Positions 8,379 through 18,018 of a stretch of 64,000 nucleotides of DNA are shown here, one piece after another. The position numbers were made by a program, and so were the translations under genes. Position 1 is the stretch's first letter, and the number at the start of each line of letters is the position of its first letter. Origin of the DNA: RHLJ01 sp965212165 (GTDB taxonomy: Bacteria; Bacteroidota; Rhodothermia; Balneolales; Balneolaceae); assembly GCA_965212165.1 (NCBI GenBank), contig OZ243096.1, forward strand, positions 2,852,001 through 2,916,000, read 5' to 3'. Below the pieces are notes generated by a model that ran no database searches, was not told the DNA's origin, and saw only the letters and a program-made list of their open reading frames with translations.

Positions 8379-9626
8379 TTAAAGTAGCATTGAAAGTGGA
8401 TTTTCAATTAAATTCCTAACCGTGTTCAAAAATTGAGCTGCTTTTGCTCCATCTACAACTCTATGATCACTTGATAAAGTAACTTTCATTCTTTTACCCG
8501 GAACAATTTCACCATTCTCAATTACAGGTATATCTCTAATTGCACCAACAGCAAGAATACAAGCATTTGGTGGATTAATTATTGCTGTAAACTCTTCAAT
8601 CCCAAACATTCCAAGATTACTTATAGTAAATGTACTCCCTTCCATTTGGTCGGGTTGTAATTTTCGATCACGAGCAAGACCTGCTAGTTCACGTGTTTCT
8701 GCAGAAATTTGAGATAAGCCTTTTTTGTCAACATGATTTATAACAGGCGTCATTAAGCCTTCATCAATTGCTACTGCGATTGCAATATTTACGTCTCCAT
8801 GCTCCATAATTACATCATCATGCCAAGAGCTATTAATTGCTTGATGTCGCGTTAGAGCAACAGCACAAGCTTTAACAACGATATCATTAAAACTGATCTT
8901 AACATCATTTGCATCATTCATTGATTTTCTAGCTTCAAAAGCAGCCTTCATATCAATGTCGATGGTTTCGTAAAAGTGAGGATTAGTAAATTTACTTTCT
9001 GAAAGTCTACGAGCAATAACTTTTCTCATTTGAGAAACCTTTATTTCTTTACTTTCAAGACTATCAAATGTTGGTGCTGGAGTAGATGCTGTTGCTACAG
9101 GTTTTGTTAGTCCAGAAGATGAACCTGCTTTGAAATCTTCAACATCTTTTTTAATAATTCTACCTTCAGGTCCTGAACCATTAACACCTGATAAATCAAT
9201 ACCTTTATCCTCAGCAATTTTCTTAGCTAGAGGTGATGCTTTTACTCTTCCATTATCTGATGAAGAGCTTGAAGAAGATGAACTTTCTTCCTTTACGGGT
9301 GCACTAGAAGTTTCCTGTTTAGTATTTTCAGTTTTTTCTGGCATAGATGAAGCCTCATCTCCTTCAAGAAGTGCAGAGATATCTTCACCTTCTTCTCCAA
9401 CTATAGCAATAATACCACCCAATGGAACGGCATCGCCTTCACCGGGAACAATTTTTAAAATAGTTCCTCCATCAAAAACCTCAACATCCATAGTGGCTTT
9501 ATCGGTTTCGACTTCCGCAATAATATCCCCAGCTTCTACTTTATCGCCTTCTTGTACATTCCATTTAGCAATAACCCCTTCTTCCATGGTATCGCTGAGT
9601 TTGGGCATTTCAATCTTAATTGCCAT
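8379..9626 (-). CDS. pdhC: Pyruvate dehydrogenase E2, dihydrolipoamide acetyltransferase
   Basis: 415 residues. One N-terminal lipoyl domain (about 1-80) carries the lipoylated lysine in ETDKATMDVEV. A Ser/Glu-rich hinge leads to a peripheral subunit-binding domain at about 128-165 (ASPLAKKIAEDKGIDL, GPEGRI). The catalytic acyltransferase domain fills the rest and has the HRVVDG active-site motif near the C-terminus. It transfers the acetyl group from E1 to CoA. It lies 21 bases downstream of E1beta in an E1alpha-E1beta-E2 operon. No E3 gene is in the window. The pairing with E1alpha/E1beta favours pyruvate over 2-oxoglutarate as substrate; branched-chain 2-oxoacid use cannot be excluded. Confidence 0.92.
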   Translation of the reverse strand: MAIKIEMPKLSDTMEEGVIAKWNVQEGDKVEAGDIIAEVETDKATMDVEVFDGGTILKIVPGEGDAVPLGGIIAIVGEEGEDISALLEGDEASSMPEKTENTKQETSSAPVKEESSSSSSSSSDNGRVKASPLAKKIAEDKGIDLSGVNGSGPEGRIIKKDVEDFKAGSSSGLTKPVATASTPAPTFDSLESKEIKVSQMRKVIARRLSESKFTNPHFYETIDIDMKAAFEARKSMNDANDVKISFNDIVVKACAVALTRHQAINSSWHDDVIMEHGDVNIAIAVAIDEGLMTPVINHVDKKGLSQISAETRELAGLARDRKLQPDQMEGSTFTISNLGMFGIEEFTAIINPPNACILAVGAIRDIPVIENGEIVPGKRMKVTLSSDHRVVDGAKAAQFLNTVRNLIENPLSMLL

Positions 9627-9647
9627 AGTGTGCTTTATTGAGTGATT

Positions 9648-10631
9648 TTAATTTCTGTATGTAACTTGATTTACGGCATCAATAACCTGCTTAGTACTTG
9701 GGTACCAAGCATCAAATAATTTTTTTGAAAATGGGGCATTCACATCTGGAAGTGTCACCCTTTGTACTGGTGCATCCAAGTAATCAAATGCATCTCGCTG
9801 TATTAAAAATCCAACTTCAGATGCAAATCCAGCAAATGGATGAGCTTCATCAACTACTACACAGCGATTCGTTTTCTTGATGGATTCAATAATTAAAGGT
9901 AGATCAAGAGGTTTAACTGTTCTAGGGTCAATAATCTCACATTCAATACCATCTTTGGCAAGTTGCGTTGCTGCCTGAACTGCTAAATGATACATTTTAC
10001 CATGTGCAACAATAGTAACATCACTACCTTCACGTTTGATTTTACCCTTCCCTATTGGGATGATGTAATCTTCATCATCAGATACTGTTCCTTTTAACCC
10101 ATACATCTGCTCAGATTCCATAAATAGAACTGGACTGTCGTCACGTATAGCAGATTTCATCAATCCTTTTGCGTCATCTGGTTCTGAAACGTATATAACT
10201 TTGAGTCCAGGAAATTGTGCATACATTGAATCGTATGCTACAGAGTGAGTTGCTCCCAATTGACCAGCAGAAGCATTTGGACCTCTAAAAACGATTGGGC
10301 AATCAGCTTGTCCACCTGTCATGTACTTTACTTTTGTAGCATGATTAATGATCTGATCTGCAGCCAAGACTGCAAAGTTGAAAGTCATAAATTCTACAAT
10401 CGGACGGAGACCTTGCATTGCAGCTCCAACAGCTATTCCAGCAAAACCTAACTCTGATATGGGTGTGTCAATAACTCTCTTAAATCCATATTTATCGAGT
10501 AACCCTTCAGTTACTTTATAAGCGCCGTTATATTCAGCTACTTCTTCACCCATCACAAGCACACGGTCATCACGACCCATTTCTTCGTCTATTGCGTGCT
10601 TTATTGCTTCTCTAAATTGTAATTCAGCCAT
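9648..10631 (-). CDS. pdhB: Pyruvate dehydrogenase E1 component, beta subunit
   Basis: 327 residues, the usual length. It begins with the E1beta pattern FREAIKHAIDEEMGRDDRV and VMGEEVAEYNGAYKVTEGL. It has the conserved MTFNFAVLAADQIINHATK region and a C-terminal transketolase-type domain (DPRTVKPLD, VVDEAHPFAGFASEVG). With E1alpha it decarboxylates pyruvate using thiamine diphosphate and loads the acetyl group on E2. It lies 18 bases downstream of E1alpha and 21 upstream of E2. Confidence 0.94.
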   Translation of the reverse strand: MAELQFREAIKHAIDEEMGRDDRVLVMGEEVAEYNGAYKVTEGLLDKYGFKRVIDTPISELGFAGIAVGAAMQGLRPIVEFMTFNFAVLAADQIINHATKVKYMTGGQADCPIVFRGPNASAGQLGATHSVAYDSMYAQFPGLKVIYVSEPDDAKGLMKSAIRDDSPVLFMESEQMYGLKGTVSDDEDYIIPIGKGKIKREGSDVTIVAHGKMYHLAVQAATQLAKDGIECEIIDPRTVKPLDLPLIIESIKKTNRCVVVDEAHPFAGFASEVGFLIQRDAFDYLDAPVQRVTLPDVNAPFSKKLFDAWYPSTKQVIDAVNQVTYRN

Positions 10632-10649
10632 CTATCTATCTCTAAAATT

Positions 10650-11750
10650 TTAAACGTGGAAGTAAGGATTCTCTTCAGCAAACATATCGTCGTACATCTC
10701 TTCTATCTCAGGAAAAGGAGATTCGTCGGCAAATTTCACAGAATCTAATACTTCAGTATCAATCCGATCCTCTGCTTCTTTGAAATAATCATCATCAGCA
10801 ATCTTATTTGTAAGGATATAATCCTTCATCTTTAGAATAGGATCGATGTTTTGATACAATTCTAACTCTTCTTTGGTTCTGTATTTTTGTGGATCAGACA
10901 TTGAATGGCCACGATAGCGATATGTTCTAATCTCCACAAACCAAGGTTCTGAATTTTCGCGTATATCATCTGCAATCTCTTTCATTTTCTCATATACTGA
11001 AAATGTGTCCATTCCATTAATAACTGCGCTTTTCATTCCATAGCCTTTTGCTCTATCAACGATTTCAGCAACCGTATGACGTTTAGCAGCAGTACCCATA
11101 GAGTACCCGTTATTTTCTACAACAAAAACTACTGGTAGCTTCCAAAGTTGGGCCATATTCATAGTTTCATGTAAAGCACCTTGATCCACAGCTCCATCAC
11201 CAAAAAATGTAGCTGATATATTGCCAGTACCTTTATATTTGTTTCCAAAAGCAAGACCAGCACCGATAGGAATATGTCCCCCTACAATTCCGTAGCCGCC
11301 CCAAAAATGGTTCTCTGACTTTGCAAAGTGCATTGAACCACCTTTTCCTTTTGAACAGCCAGTAGCTTTTCCAAAGAGTTCAGCCATACCTTCATTTGGT
11401 GTAATTCCACGACACAATCCCCACCCATGATCTCTATAACCGGTTATGATATCATCATTATCATCGAAGGCAAATACTGTTCCTGTAGAAATAGCTTCTT
11501 GACCTATATATAAATGTAAGAAGCCACCAAATTTTCCTTTTTGGTATTGCTGCATAGCACGTTCTTCAAAACGACGTTGCAAATACATTTGCTCATACAT
11601 CGCTTTCAAATCATCTTCTGAAAGTCCGAGAGCTTTATGCTTCTTTTTTGTAGCCGGTGGTAAATCTACCCCTTTTTGAACTACTCCGTCGTTTTCATCT
11701 CCAATTCCCCTAGGGGCAAATACTATATCGTCTTTAATTTTTGTTGCCAT
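10650..11750 (-). CDS. pdhA: Pyruvate dehydrogenase E1 component, alpha subunit
   Basis: 366 residues from the ATG at 11748-11750 (MATKIKDD). A TTG nine codons upstream is open but gives an atypical N-terminus. The thiamine diphosphate motif starts with GDGAVDQG and continues to VVENNGYSMGT. FLHLYIGQEA and the phosphorylation-loop-type YRYRGHSMSDP are typical of E1alpha. It is first in the three-gene PDH operon. A 30-residue N-terminal extension before the usual MYEQMYLQRRFEE start of homology is somewhat long but common in this group. Confidence 0.94.
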   Translation of the reverse strand: MATKIKDDIVFAPRGIGDENDGVVQKGVDLPPATKKKHKALGLSEDDLKAMYEQMYLQRRFEERAMQQYQKGKFGGFLHLYIGQEAISTGTVFAFDDNDDIITGYRDHGWGLCRGITPNEGMAELFGKATGCSKGKGGSMHFAKSENHFWGGYGIVGGHIPIGAGLAFGNKYKGTGNISATFFGDGAVDQGALHETMNMAQLWKLPVVFVVENNGYSMGTAAKRHTVAEIVDRAKGYGMKSAVINGMDTFSVYEKMKEIADDIRENSEPWFVEIRTYRYRGHSMSDPQKYRTKEELELYQNIDPILKMKDYILTNKIADDDYFKEAEDRIDTEVLDSVKFADESPFPEIEEMYDDMFAEENPYFHV

Positions 11751-11837
11751 GCTTATTCTTTTATTATCATGAACCAATTTTCAAGGCTCAAAATATATCT
11801 ATTTTTTTGGAAGTTTTCGTGAACAGATTGAATTGAT

Positions 11838-14507
11838 TTATTTAATGCTTTTAAGTAGAATTTCATTCACCATTTCTAATGCTTCTGTAAGTTTCTCTGG
11901 ATTTCGTCCTCCTGCAGTTGCAAGATTGGGTTGGCCTCCACCTCCTCCGCCTACTAATCTACCCAATTGCCCAACTAGCGCGCCTGCTTTTAATCCTTTT
12001 CCCTTTATCAAATCATCAGTTACTGCGACCATTAGGAATACTTTTCCTTCAGATTCATCTTTAGACCCAAGCACAGTTACTGTGCTTTTTGAAGATTTTT
12101 GGAGAGCGTCATAACCTAATTGCTTAAGTACATTCATATCGGCGCCAGTAATTTCTCCTTTTACTAAAGTAACGTCAGCATTTATAATCTCTGAAGCATT
12201 TAACAATTCATCTAACTTTGCGCCAGTATTCTGTAGGTTTAGCTTCTCTAATTCCTTTTCTAATGCCTTTTTATCTTCTTGTAGTTTATGAATACTAGTA
12301 ACGAGATCATCAGTTTGACCTATTAAAGATTTAATAGTTTGTAGTGTATGTTTCTCATTTCTGATGAGTTTATCTGCTGCTTTTCCTACAACAGCTTCAA
12401 TCCTTCTAATTCCAGCAGCAGCAGAGCTTTCGTGAATAAACCTGAAATATCCGATTTCTCCTGTTGCACCAACATGAGTTCCACCACAAAGTTCAACTGA
12501 ATAATCTTCATCAAAGGTGATAACTCGTACATAATCACCATATTTCTCACCAAACAACATCATGGCACCTTTTTCGCGAGCTTCCTCTATTGGCACATCT
12601 CGTTCTTCAGTAAGAGGAATATTCTCTTGTATCTTTGCATTTACTTGAGCTTCAACTTCTTCCAATTGCGTTGAACTCATTGCTTCATAATGTGAGAAAT
12701 CAAATCTTAAGTGGTGCTCATTAACTAATGAACCTTTCTGTGCAACATGATCTCCTAAAACATCTCGAAGGGCAGCATGAGCAATATGGGTAGCTGAGTG
12801 GTGTTTTTGAATCTCTAGTCTTCTGTTGATGTCGATTGTAGCCGTCCAACTTCCCTCTAAGTTATCTGGAAGCTTTTCAGTGTAATGTGAAAAACCAATT
12901 GAACCTTTTTTAACATCAACTATATGTATAAACTCATCACCATTAGTTAATAATCCAGTATCTGCAACCTGTCCACCGCTTTCAGCATAAAATGGAGTTT
13001 TTGTAAGTCTGAGAGCAAAAAGATTACCTTCTTTTCTATATGATGCGATTTCAACTTCAGCTTCAAAATCATCATATCCAATAAACTCAAAGCTAAAATC
13101 TTTTTGTAACTGGATCCAATCTCCACTTTCATTATGATCAACTCCAAATTTACCAGCAGCACGAGCTCTGTCTTTTTGCTCTTGCATATTCTTAGTGAAT
13201 CCATCAACATCAACTTCGACACCTTTTTCACGCGCCATTAATTGTGTCAAATCTATTGGGAATCCATAGGTATCATGAAGTTTGAAAGCATCTTCACCGG
13301 ATAGTGTTTTGCCACCTTTCAGCATTTCGTTGAAAATATCTATACCCTGCCCAAGAGTTTTGAGGAAACTTTTTTCTTCTGCTCGCACTACATTTGTGAT
13401 GTATTCTTGTTGAGCCAGAACCTCAGGAAATACGTCCTTAAATTGATTAGCTAGCACATCTACAAGCTTGTACATGAATGGTTCTTTAAAGCCCAATTTA
13501 TCCCATCCATAGCGAATTGCTCTACGCTGTATTCGACGAATTACATAACCTCTACCATCATTACCTGGTGAAGCACCATCTGCAATTGAAAATACGACAG
13601 CTCTTATATGATCAGCAATTACCCTAGTTGCAATATCTTTTTCTTCATTATTTCCATACTTAACTTCTGCTAACTTCGATATCTCATTAAGTAGTGGAGT
13701 AAATACATCCGAATCATAATTGGAGGTTTTACCCTGTAATACAGCACAAACACGTTCGAATCCCATTCCAGTGTCAACATGCTGTGCGGGAAGTGTTTTT
13801 AATGATGAATCTGAACCACGGTTGAATTGAATAAAAACAAGATTCCAGATTTCCATCACTCTTGGATCATCTTTATTTACAAGCGATGCACCGTCTTCTT
13901 TTTCTCGCTCTTCATCTGAGCGTAAATCGATATGAAGCTCAGAACAAGGCCCACATGGTCCAGTGTCACCCATTTCCCAAAAATTATCTTTCTTACCAAA
14001 TTTGAGGATATGATCATGAGCAATAGAAGTTTCACTTTTCCAAAATTCTATTGCTTCTTCATCAACTGGCAATCCATCTTCATCATCGCCACCAAATACA
14101 GTAGCATATAATCGGTCAGGTTTCATACCCCAACGCTCAACCAATAACTCCCAAGCCCATGCAATGGCATCTTTTTTGAAATAGTCTCCAAATGACCAAT
14201 TACCTAGCATTTCGAATAAGGTATGATGATAAGTATCATGACCTACTTCTTCTAAGTCATTGTGTTTTCCGCTTACACGAATACATTTTTGGGTATCGGC
14301 CGCCCTATTCCATAATTTACCTTCATGATTTAATGCTTTCTCTTCGCCTAAAAAAATAGGCTTGAATTGATTCATTCCAGCATTGGTGAACAGTAATGTA
14401 GGATCATCATTGGGCACAACGGGTGCACTATCTACAATTGCGTGTTCTTTCTCTGCGAAGAATTCCAGAAATTCATTTCTGATTTGGGAAGAAGTCTTAA
14501 TGGACAT
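11838..14507 (-). CDS. alaS: Alanyl-tRNA synthetase
   Basis: 889 residues, full length. The class II catalytic core is at the N-terminus (FTNAGMNQFKPIFLG, then KCIRVSGKHNDLEEVG). The editing domain has the zinc ligands HHSATHIAHAAL and CGGTH. A coiled-coil linker and the C-Ala domain ending in GGGGGGQPNLATAGG complete the protein. It charges tRNA-Ala and hydrolyses mischarged Ser/Gly. It is apparently a single-gene unit, about 90 bases upstream of pdhA on the same strand. Confidence 0.97.
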   Translation of the reverse strand: MSIKTSSQIRNEFLEFFAEKEHAIVDSAPVVPNDDPTLLFTNAGMNQFKPIFLGEEKALNHEGKLWNRAADTQKCIRVSGKHNDLEEVGHDTYHHTLFEMLGNWSFGDYFKKDAIAWAWELLVERWGMKPDRLYATVFGGDDEDGLPVDEEAIEFWKSETSIAHDHILKFGKKDNFWEMGDTGPCGPCSELHIDLRSDEEREKEDGASLVNKDDPRVMEIWNLVFIQFNRGSDSSLKTLPAQHVDTGMGFERVCAVLQGKTSNYDSDVFTPLLNEISKLAEVKYGNNEEKDIATRVIADHIRAVVFSIADGASPGNDGRGYVIRRIQRRAIRYGWDKLGFKEPFMYKLVDVLANQFKDVFPEVLAQQEYITNVVRAEEKSFLKTLGQGIDIFNEMLKGGKTLSGEDAFKLHDTYGFPIDLTQLMAREKGVEVDVDGFTKNMQEQKDRARAAGKFGVDHNESGDWIQLQKDFSFEFIGYDDFEAEVEIASYRKEGNLFALRLTKTPFYAESGGQVADTGLLTNGDEFIHIVDVKKGSIGFSHYTEKLPDNLEGSWTATIDINRRLEIQKHHSATHIAHAALRDVLGDHVAQKGSLVNEHHLRFDFSHYEAMSSTQLEEVEAQVNAKIQENIPLTEERDVPIEEAREKGAMMLFGEKYGDYVRVITFDEDYSVELCGGTHVGATGEIGYFRFIHESSAAAGIRRIEAVVGKAADKLIRNEKHTLQTIKSLIGQTDDLVTSIHKLQEDKKALEKELEKLNLQNTGAKLDELLNASEIINADVTLVKGEITGADMNVLKQLGYDALQKSSKSTVTVLGSKDESEGKVFLMVAVTDDLIKGKGLKAGALVGQLGRLVGGGGGGQPNLATAGGRNPEKLTEALEMVNEILLKSIK

Positions 14508-14624
14508 TAATTTGTGCTGTAGAAATTTTGAATTTTAGGGTTGTGAAGATAGAAAATTTCCAACTCTAACTCATGGAACTAATTGTGTTAGCTTAAGGTA
14601 CCAACTAATAACAAACAAAAAGTG

Positions 14625-15200
14625 ATGAAAACGATACTAAATTATTTTTTAAGAGGAATGCTAATTGTATTTCCTCTTGGTGCTACCATTTATTTGGTAA
14701 GCATTACCATCAATTGGGTGAATAGTATTTTTAATGATTTATTTTTCAGTTGGTTTGAACTGGATATTCCTGGTTTAGGAATCCTTTCTGGTTTTATAAT
14801 CATTTCTGTGATTGGCTTCTTATTTACTAGAGCATTTACAAAACCAATTGTTAATCTATTCGAAAGTTTATTTACTAGAACCCCTCTAGTGAGTATAGTT
14901 TATACATCTTTAAAAGATTTAACAGAGGCATTTGTTGGTGATAAAAAGAAATTCACTGAACCAGTGAAGATTCAATTTGGTGAAATGGGAATAACTAGGT
15001 TTGGGTTTATCACACAAAAATCATTAGTAAATCTAGGAATTGAAGATCAAGTAGCTGTTTACTGCCCTCATTCATATAACTTTTCTGGAAACCTTTATAT
15101 AGTTCCAAAAGAAAGTGTAACTCCTATTGAAGTTGAACCTGCTGATTTTATGAGATTCATCGTATCAGGTGGTGTTACGGGTTTGTCCAAAAAGGGATAA
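14625..15200 (+). CDS. DUF502 family inner-membrane protein
   Basis: 191 residues from ATG at 14625; the preceding GTG adds one residue. Two membrane helices lie in the first 70 residues (GMLIVFPLGATIYLV and GLGILSGFIIISVIGFLF). The family signature TRTPLVSIVYTSLKDLTEA follows, then a soluble domain ending in a glycine-rich SGGVTGLS. DUF502 proteins occur widely and have no settled function. It is divergent from alaS with about 115 bases between and stands alone. Confidence 0.85.
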   Translation: MKTILNYFLRGMLIVFPLGATIYLVSITINWVNSIFNDLFFSWFELDIPGLGILSGFIIISVIGFLFTRAFTKPIVNLFESLFTRTPLVSIVYTSLKDLTEAFVGDKKKFTEPVKIQFGEMGITRFGFITQKSLVNLGIEDQVAVYCPHSYNFSGNLYIVPKESVTPIEVEPADFMRFIVSGGVTGLSKKG

Positions 15201-15271
15201 AGAAATGTCTTTTTGAATAAACAGTTTAACAGTATTATAATTCAAGCAAATTACTAACTATCCTTTCAGCT

Positions 15272-16999
15272 ATGAAAAAGCTTATTTCGTTAATTCTCTT
15301 TTTAATCATCAATTTTATATCTGAACCTCTTATGGCACAAATAGATCGAGAAGCTGGAAATATGATTTCAACCCGTTCTGAGGTAATTTCCCAGCGGGGA
15401 ATGGTGGCAACTAGTCAACCATTAGCTACTCAGGTTGGACTCCAAATCTTAAAGAATGGTGGAAACGCTATCGATGCTGCTATTGGTGCAAATGCAGCTA
15501 TGGGACTAATGGAACCTACGGGGAATGGAATCGGAGGAGATCTATTCGCTATTATCTGGCATCAAGAAAGTGGACAATTATATGCGCTTAATGCAAGTGG
15601 ACGCTCTCCATTGAGCCTTTCGTATGATCGTTTGATGCAAATTTTGGAAGAAAAAGGCGAAGATGATATTCCTGCTTATGATCTTCTTTCTGTTTCTGTA
15701 CCCGGAGCAATAGATGGATGGTTTACCATGCATGAGCGATTTGGAAAAGCATCTATGGTGGATATTCTTTCTGAACCTATTTGGTATGCTGAAAATGGGT
15801 TCCCAGTCAGTGAGGCCATATCGGCATCCTGGAAAAGAAGTGCTCCCCTTCTTAGTAGTCAGGTCGGGGCTTTCAAAGAGACTTTTACATTTGATGGTCG
15901 TGGCCCTGAGAAAGGTGAAATCTTTAAAAATCCTGATCTTGGAAATACCTTTAGACTTCTTGCTGAGCAAGGAAAAGATGCTTTTTATAGAGGTGAGATC
16001 ACCCGAAAAATAGACACATGGATGAAGGAAAATAATGGTTATCTCCGATATGAAGATTTTGATAATCACATTTCTAACTGGGTGGAACCTCAGACTGTTA
16101 ATTATCGAGGATATGATGTATATCAAGTTGGTGGAAACGTGCAAGGGACCGCTGTGCTTCAAATGCTAAACATTTTGGAAGGCTATGATCTAAAAGAAAC
16201 TGGGTTTGCTACAGCCGAAACCTTCCACCTATTTATTGAAGCCAAAAAACTTGCATTCGAAGACCGTGCTAAGCACTACACAGACCCTACATTCTACGAT
16301 ATTCCATACGAAAAACTACTTTCTAAAGAATATGCCGATGAACGAAGAGAATTGATTGGTGAAACTGCCCGAAAAGATATTACTACAGGTGTTGATGTAC
16401 TTGAAGATGGGGATACTATATACCTAACCACTGCTGATAGTGAAGGAAATATGGTTTCTTTGATTCAGAGTAACTTCAGAGGAATGGGAACTGGATTTGT
16501 GGTACCAGGAACAGGGTTTAGCTTTCAAAATCGAGGCGAATTATTTTCCTTGGATCCAAAACATCCGAACGTATATGAACCTGGTAAACGACCTTTCCAC
16601 ACTATCATTCCTGGATTTGTAATGAAAGACGGCGAACCATTTATGACCCTAGGAAATATGGGAGGTGCATATCAACCAATGGGGCATGTAAGCTTAATAA
16701 CTAATGTCATTGATTTTGGTATGAATATGCAGCAAGCTGGTGATGCTTTACGTTGGGAACACTCTGGTTCAACTCAACCCACTGATAGTTTTGATAAAAG
16801 CCTGACTGATGTCGGCTTGGTAAGTATTGAATCATCCATCGATTACCAAGTCGTTCGCGACCTTGAAGCTATGGGTCATAAGGTTCAGATTGGACATAGT
16901 TTTTTTGGGCGATTTCAAGCTATAATGAGAAACCTTGAAACAGGAGTGTATTATGGAGCATCTGAGTCTCGAGTGGATGGACAGGCCGCAGGATACTAA
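15272..16999 (+). CDS. ggt: Gamma-glutamyltransferase precursor (Ntn hydrolase)
   Basis: 575 residues with a signal peptide of about 23 (ends LMAQ). The large-subunit start motif (MVATSQPLATQVGLQIL, GGNAIDAAI) and substrate loop (PTGNGIGGDLFAI) are present. The self-cleavage site is expected at the Thr of GDTIYLTTAD, aligned with T391 of the E. coli enzyme, and is followed by GNMVSLIQSNF. The C-terminus has LGNMGGAYQPMGHV. It splits gamma-glutamyl bonds, for example of glutathione, in the periplasm. Its TAA overlaps the convergent reductase stop by three bases (CTAA). Confidence 0.93.
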   Translation: MKKLISLILFLIINFISEPLMAQIDREAGNMISTRSEVISQRGMVATSQPLATQVGLQILKNGGNAIDAAIGANAAMGLMEPTGNGIGGDLFAIIWHQESGQLYALNASGRSPLSLSYDRLMQILEEKGEDDIPAYDLLSVSVPGAIDGWFTMHERFGKASMVDILSEPIWYAENGFPVSEAISASWKRSAPLLSSQVGAFKETFTFDGRGPEKGEIFKNPDLGNTFRLLAEQGKDAFYRGEITRKIDTWMKENNGYLRYEDFDNHISNWVEPQTVNYRGYDVYQVGGNVQGTAVLQMLNILEGYDLKETGFATAETFHLFIEAKKLAFEDRAKHYTDPTFYDIPYEKLLSKEYADERRELIGETARKDITTGVDVLEDGDTIYLTTADSEGNMVSLIQSNFRGMGTGFVVPGTGFSFQNRGELFSLDPKHPNVYEPGKRPFHTIIPGFVMKDGEPFMTLGNMGGAYQPMGHVSLITNVIDFGMNMQQAGDALRWEHSGSTQPTDSFDKSLTDVGLVSIESSIDYQVVRDLEAMGHKVQIGHSFFGRFQAIMRNLETGVYYGASESRVDGQAAGY

Positions 17000-17919
17000 T
17001 ACACTTCTTCGAATGTCCTTGTTGAAGGTTTGATCAAGGTTTTCACTTCTTCCCAACTCCATTCTGAAGGTTCTTTAGTTGCTATTTCCCCTTTCAAAAG
17101 TAAATAATCAAGAAATCCTTTCTTTGCTAGATTGTGATAAATTCCTGATTCCATCCCCTTCATTCCACATAAATATATGAGTGTGTTATCTTTACCAAGA
17201 ATGGGACTTAAAATCTCTTCATGGTCATCAATCGCTGTTTGCACATAATATTTACTGCCATCTGCTCTGCGATCTTCTCTTGAAATCATTTTGATATAAT
17301 GGAAATTTTCATATTTCTCTTCCATTTCGTTAAAGTACTTTGGATAGATTACATCGGTTCTGTAAGGACATCCAAAAACTAGAGCTACATCACCTTTAAA
17401 ACCTGATTCGAACAATTCTATAATCATTCCTCTGAATGGAGCAATACCTGTACCAGTAGCGAAAAATACATAATTGAAATCATCAACATTTTCAGGAAGT
17501 AAATATCTACGACCACTTGGCCCTGTTACTTTAACTTTATCTCCAGGCTTTAAATTACATATGTAATTTGAACACACTCCCATATAAAAAGTGCCATCAA
17601 CTTCATCCATTGCTCTTTTTACTGTTGTAGAAACTAAGTGCTTTTTACCTCCCTCTCCTGCAGAAGGTGAAGAAACTGAATACAATCTTAACTTATGAGG
17701 TCTTCCTTTTTCATTTTCTCCTGGAGGTAAAACTCCAATTGATTGCCCAACTCTAAACCTCCCTTCTAAGTCTGTTCCTGAAATATCAAAAGTAATATGT
17801 CGGATAATATTTGGACTACTTTCTGATGTACATACATAATTTTCAACTATAGTAGCTTCTGCCGGCGATTTTGGCGAATAAATATTTAGTTCAACTTCGG
17901 GTAAAATTATTTCAGGCAT
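16996..17919 (-). CDS. Plant-type ferredoxin-NADP(H) reductase
   Basis: 307 residues from ATG at 17917-17919 (MPEIILPE). The longer open frame to 17961 would run through the terminator hairpin of the upstream gene and is rejected. It has the FAD motif RLYSVSSP and the Cys-containing GVCSNYICNLKPGDKVKVTGPSG. The NADP-binding motif is FATGTGIAPFRGM, followed by VFGCPYRTD and YLCGMKGME. It ends in a tyrosine (FEEVY), the stacking residue of plant/cyanobacterial-type FNR. It exchanges electrons between NADPH and ferredoxin or flavodoxin. No ferredoxin gene is adjacent. Confidence 0.88.
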   Translation of the reverse strand: MPEIILPEVELNIYSPKSPAEATIVENYVCTSESSPNIIRHITFDISGTDLEGRFRVGQSIGVLPPGENEKGRPHKLRLYSVSSPSAGEGGKKHLVSTTVKRAMDEVDGTFYMGVCSNYICNLKPGDKVKVTGPSGRRYLLPENVDDFNYVFFATGTGIAPFRGMIIELFESGFKGDVALVFGCPYRTDVIYPKYFNEMEEKYENFHYIKMISREDRRADGSKYYVQTAIDDHEEILSPILGKDNTLIYLCGMKGMESGIYHNLAKKGFLDYLLLKGEIATKEPSEWSWEEVKTLIKPSTRTFEEVY

Positions 17920-17943
17920 GGGTTTGGTAATTGAGTTCAGATA

Positions 17944-17977
17944 TAAAAAAATCTCAATCAAGCTAATGATTGAGATT
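17944..17977 (-). terminator. Rho-independent terminator after the helical-repeat membrane protein
   Basis: An 11-bp stem AATCTCAATCA / TGATTGAGATT with a 6-base loop is followed, in the minus direction, by a run of T. It ends the transcript of the gene stopping at 18019 and separates it from the reductase gene. Confidence 0.8.
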
Positions 17978-18018
17978 CCTAAAATAAACAGTCTTTATTT
18001 AGTTTTTATGAAGAAAAA

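Noticed and set aside
9130..9645. 171-codon plus-strand frame opposite the PDH E2 gene
   Set aside because: It is antisense to the Ser/Glu-rich linker and lipoyl region of E2 and its low-complexity Ser/Pro composition is a shadow of that.
15578..16162. 194-codon minus-strand frame within ggt
   Set aside because: It overlaps the conserved gamma-glutamyltransferase core and has no domain pattern.
17920..17961. N-terminal extension of the ferredoxin-NADP reductase
   Set aside because: The extra codons run through the terminator hairpin at 17944-17977; the ATG at 17919 gives a normal family start.
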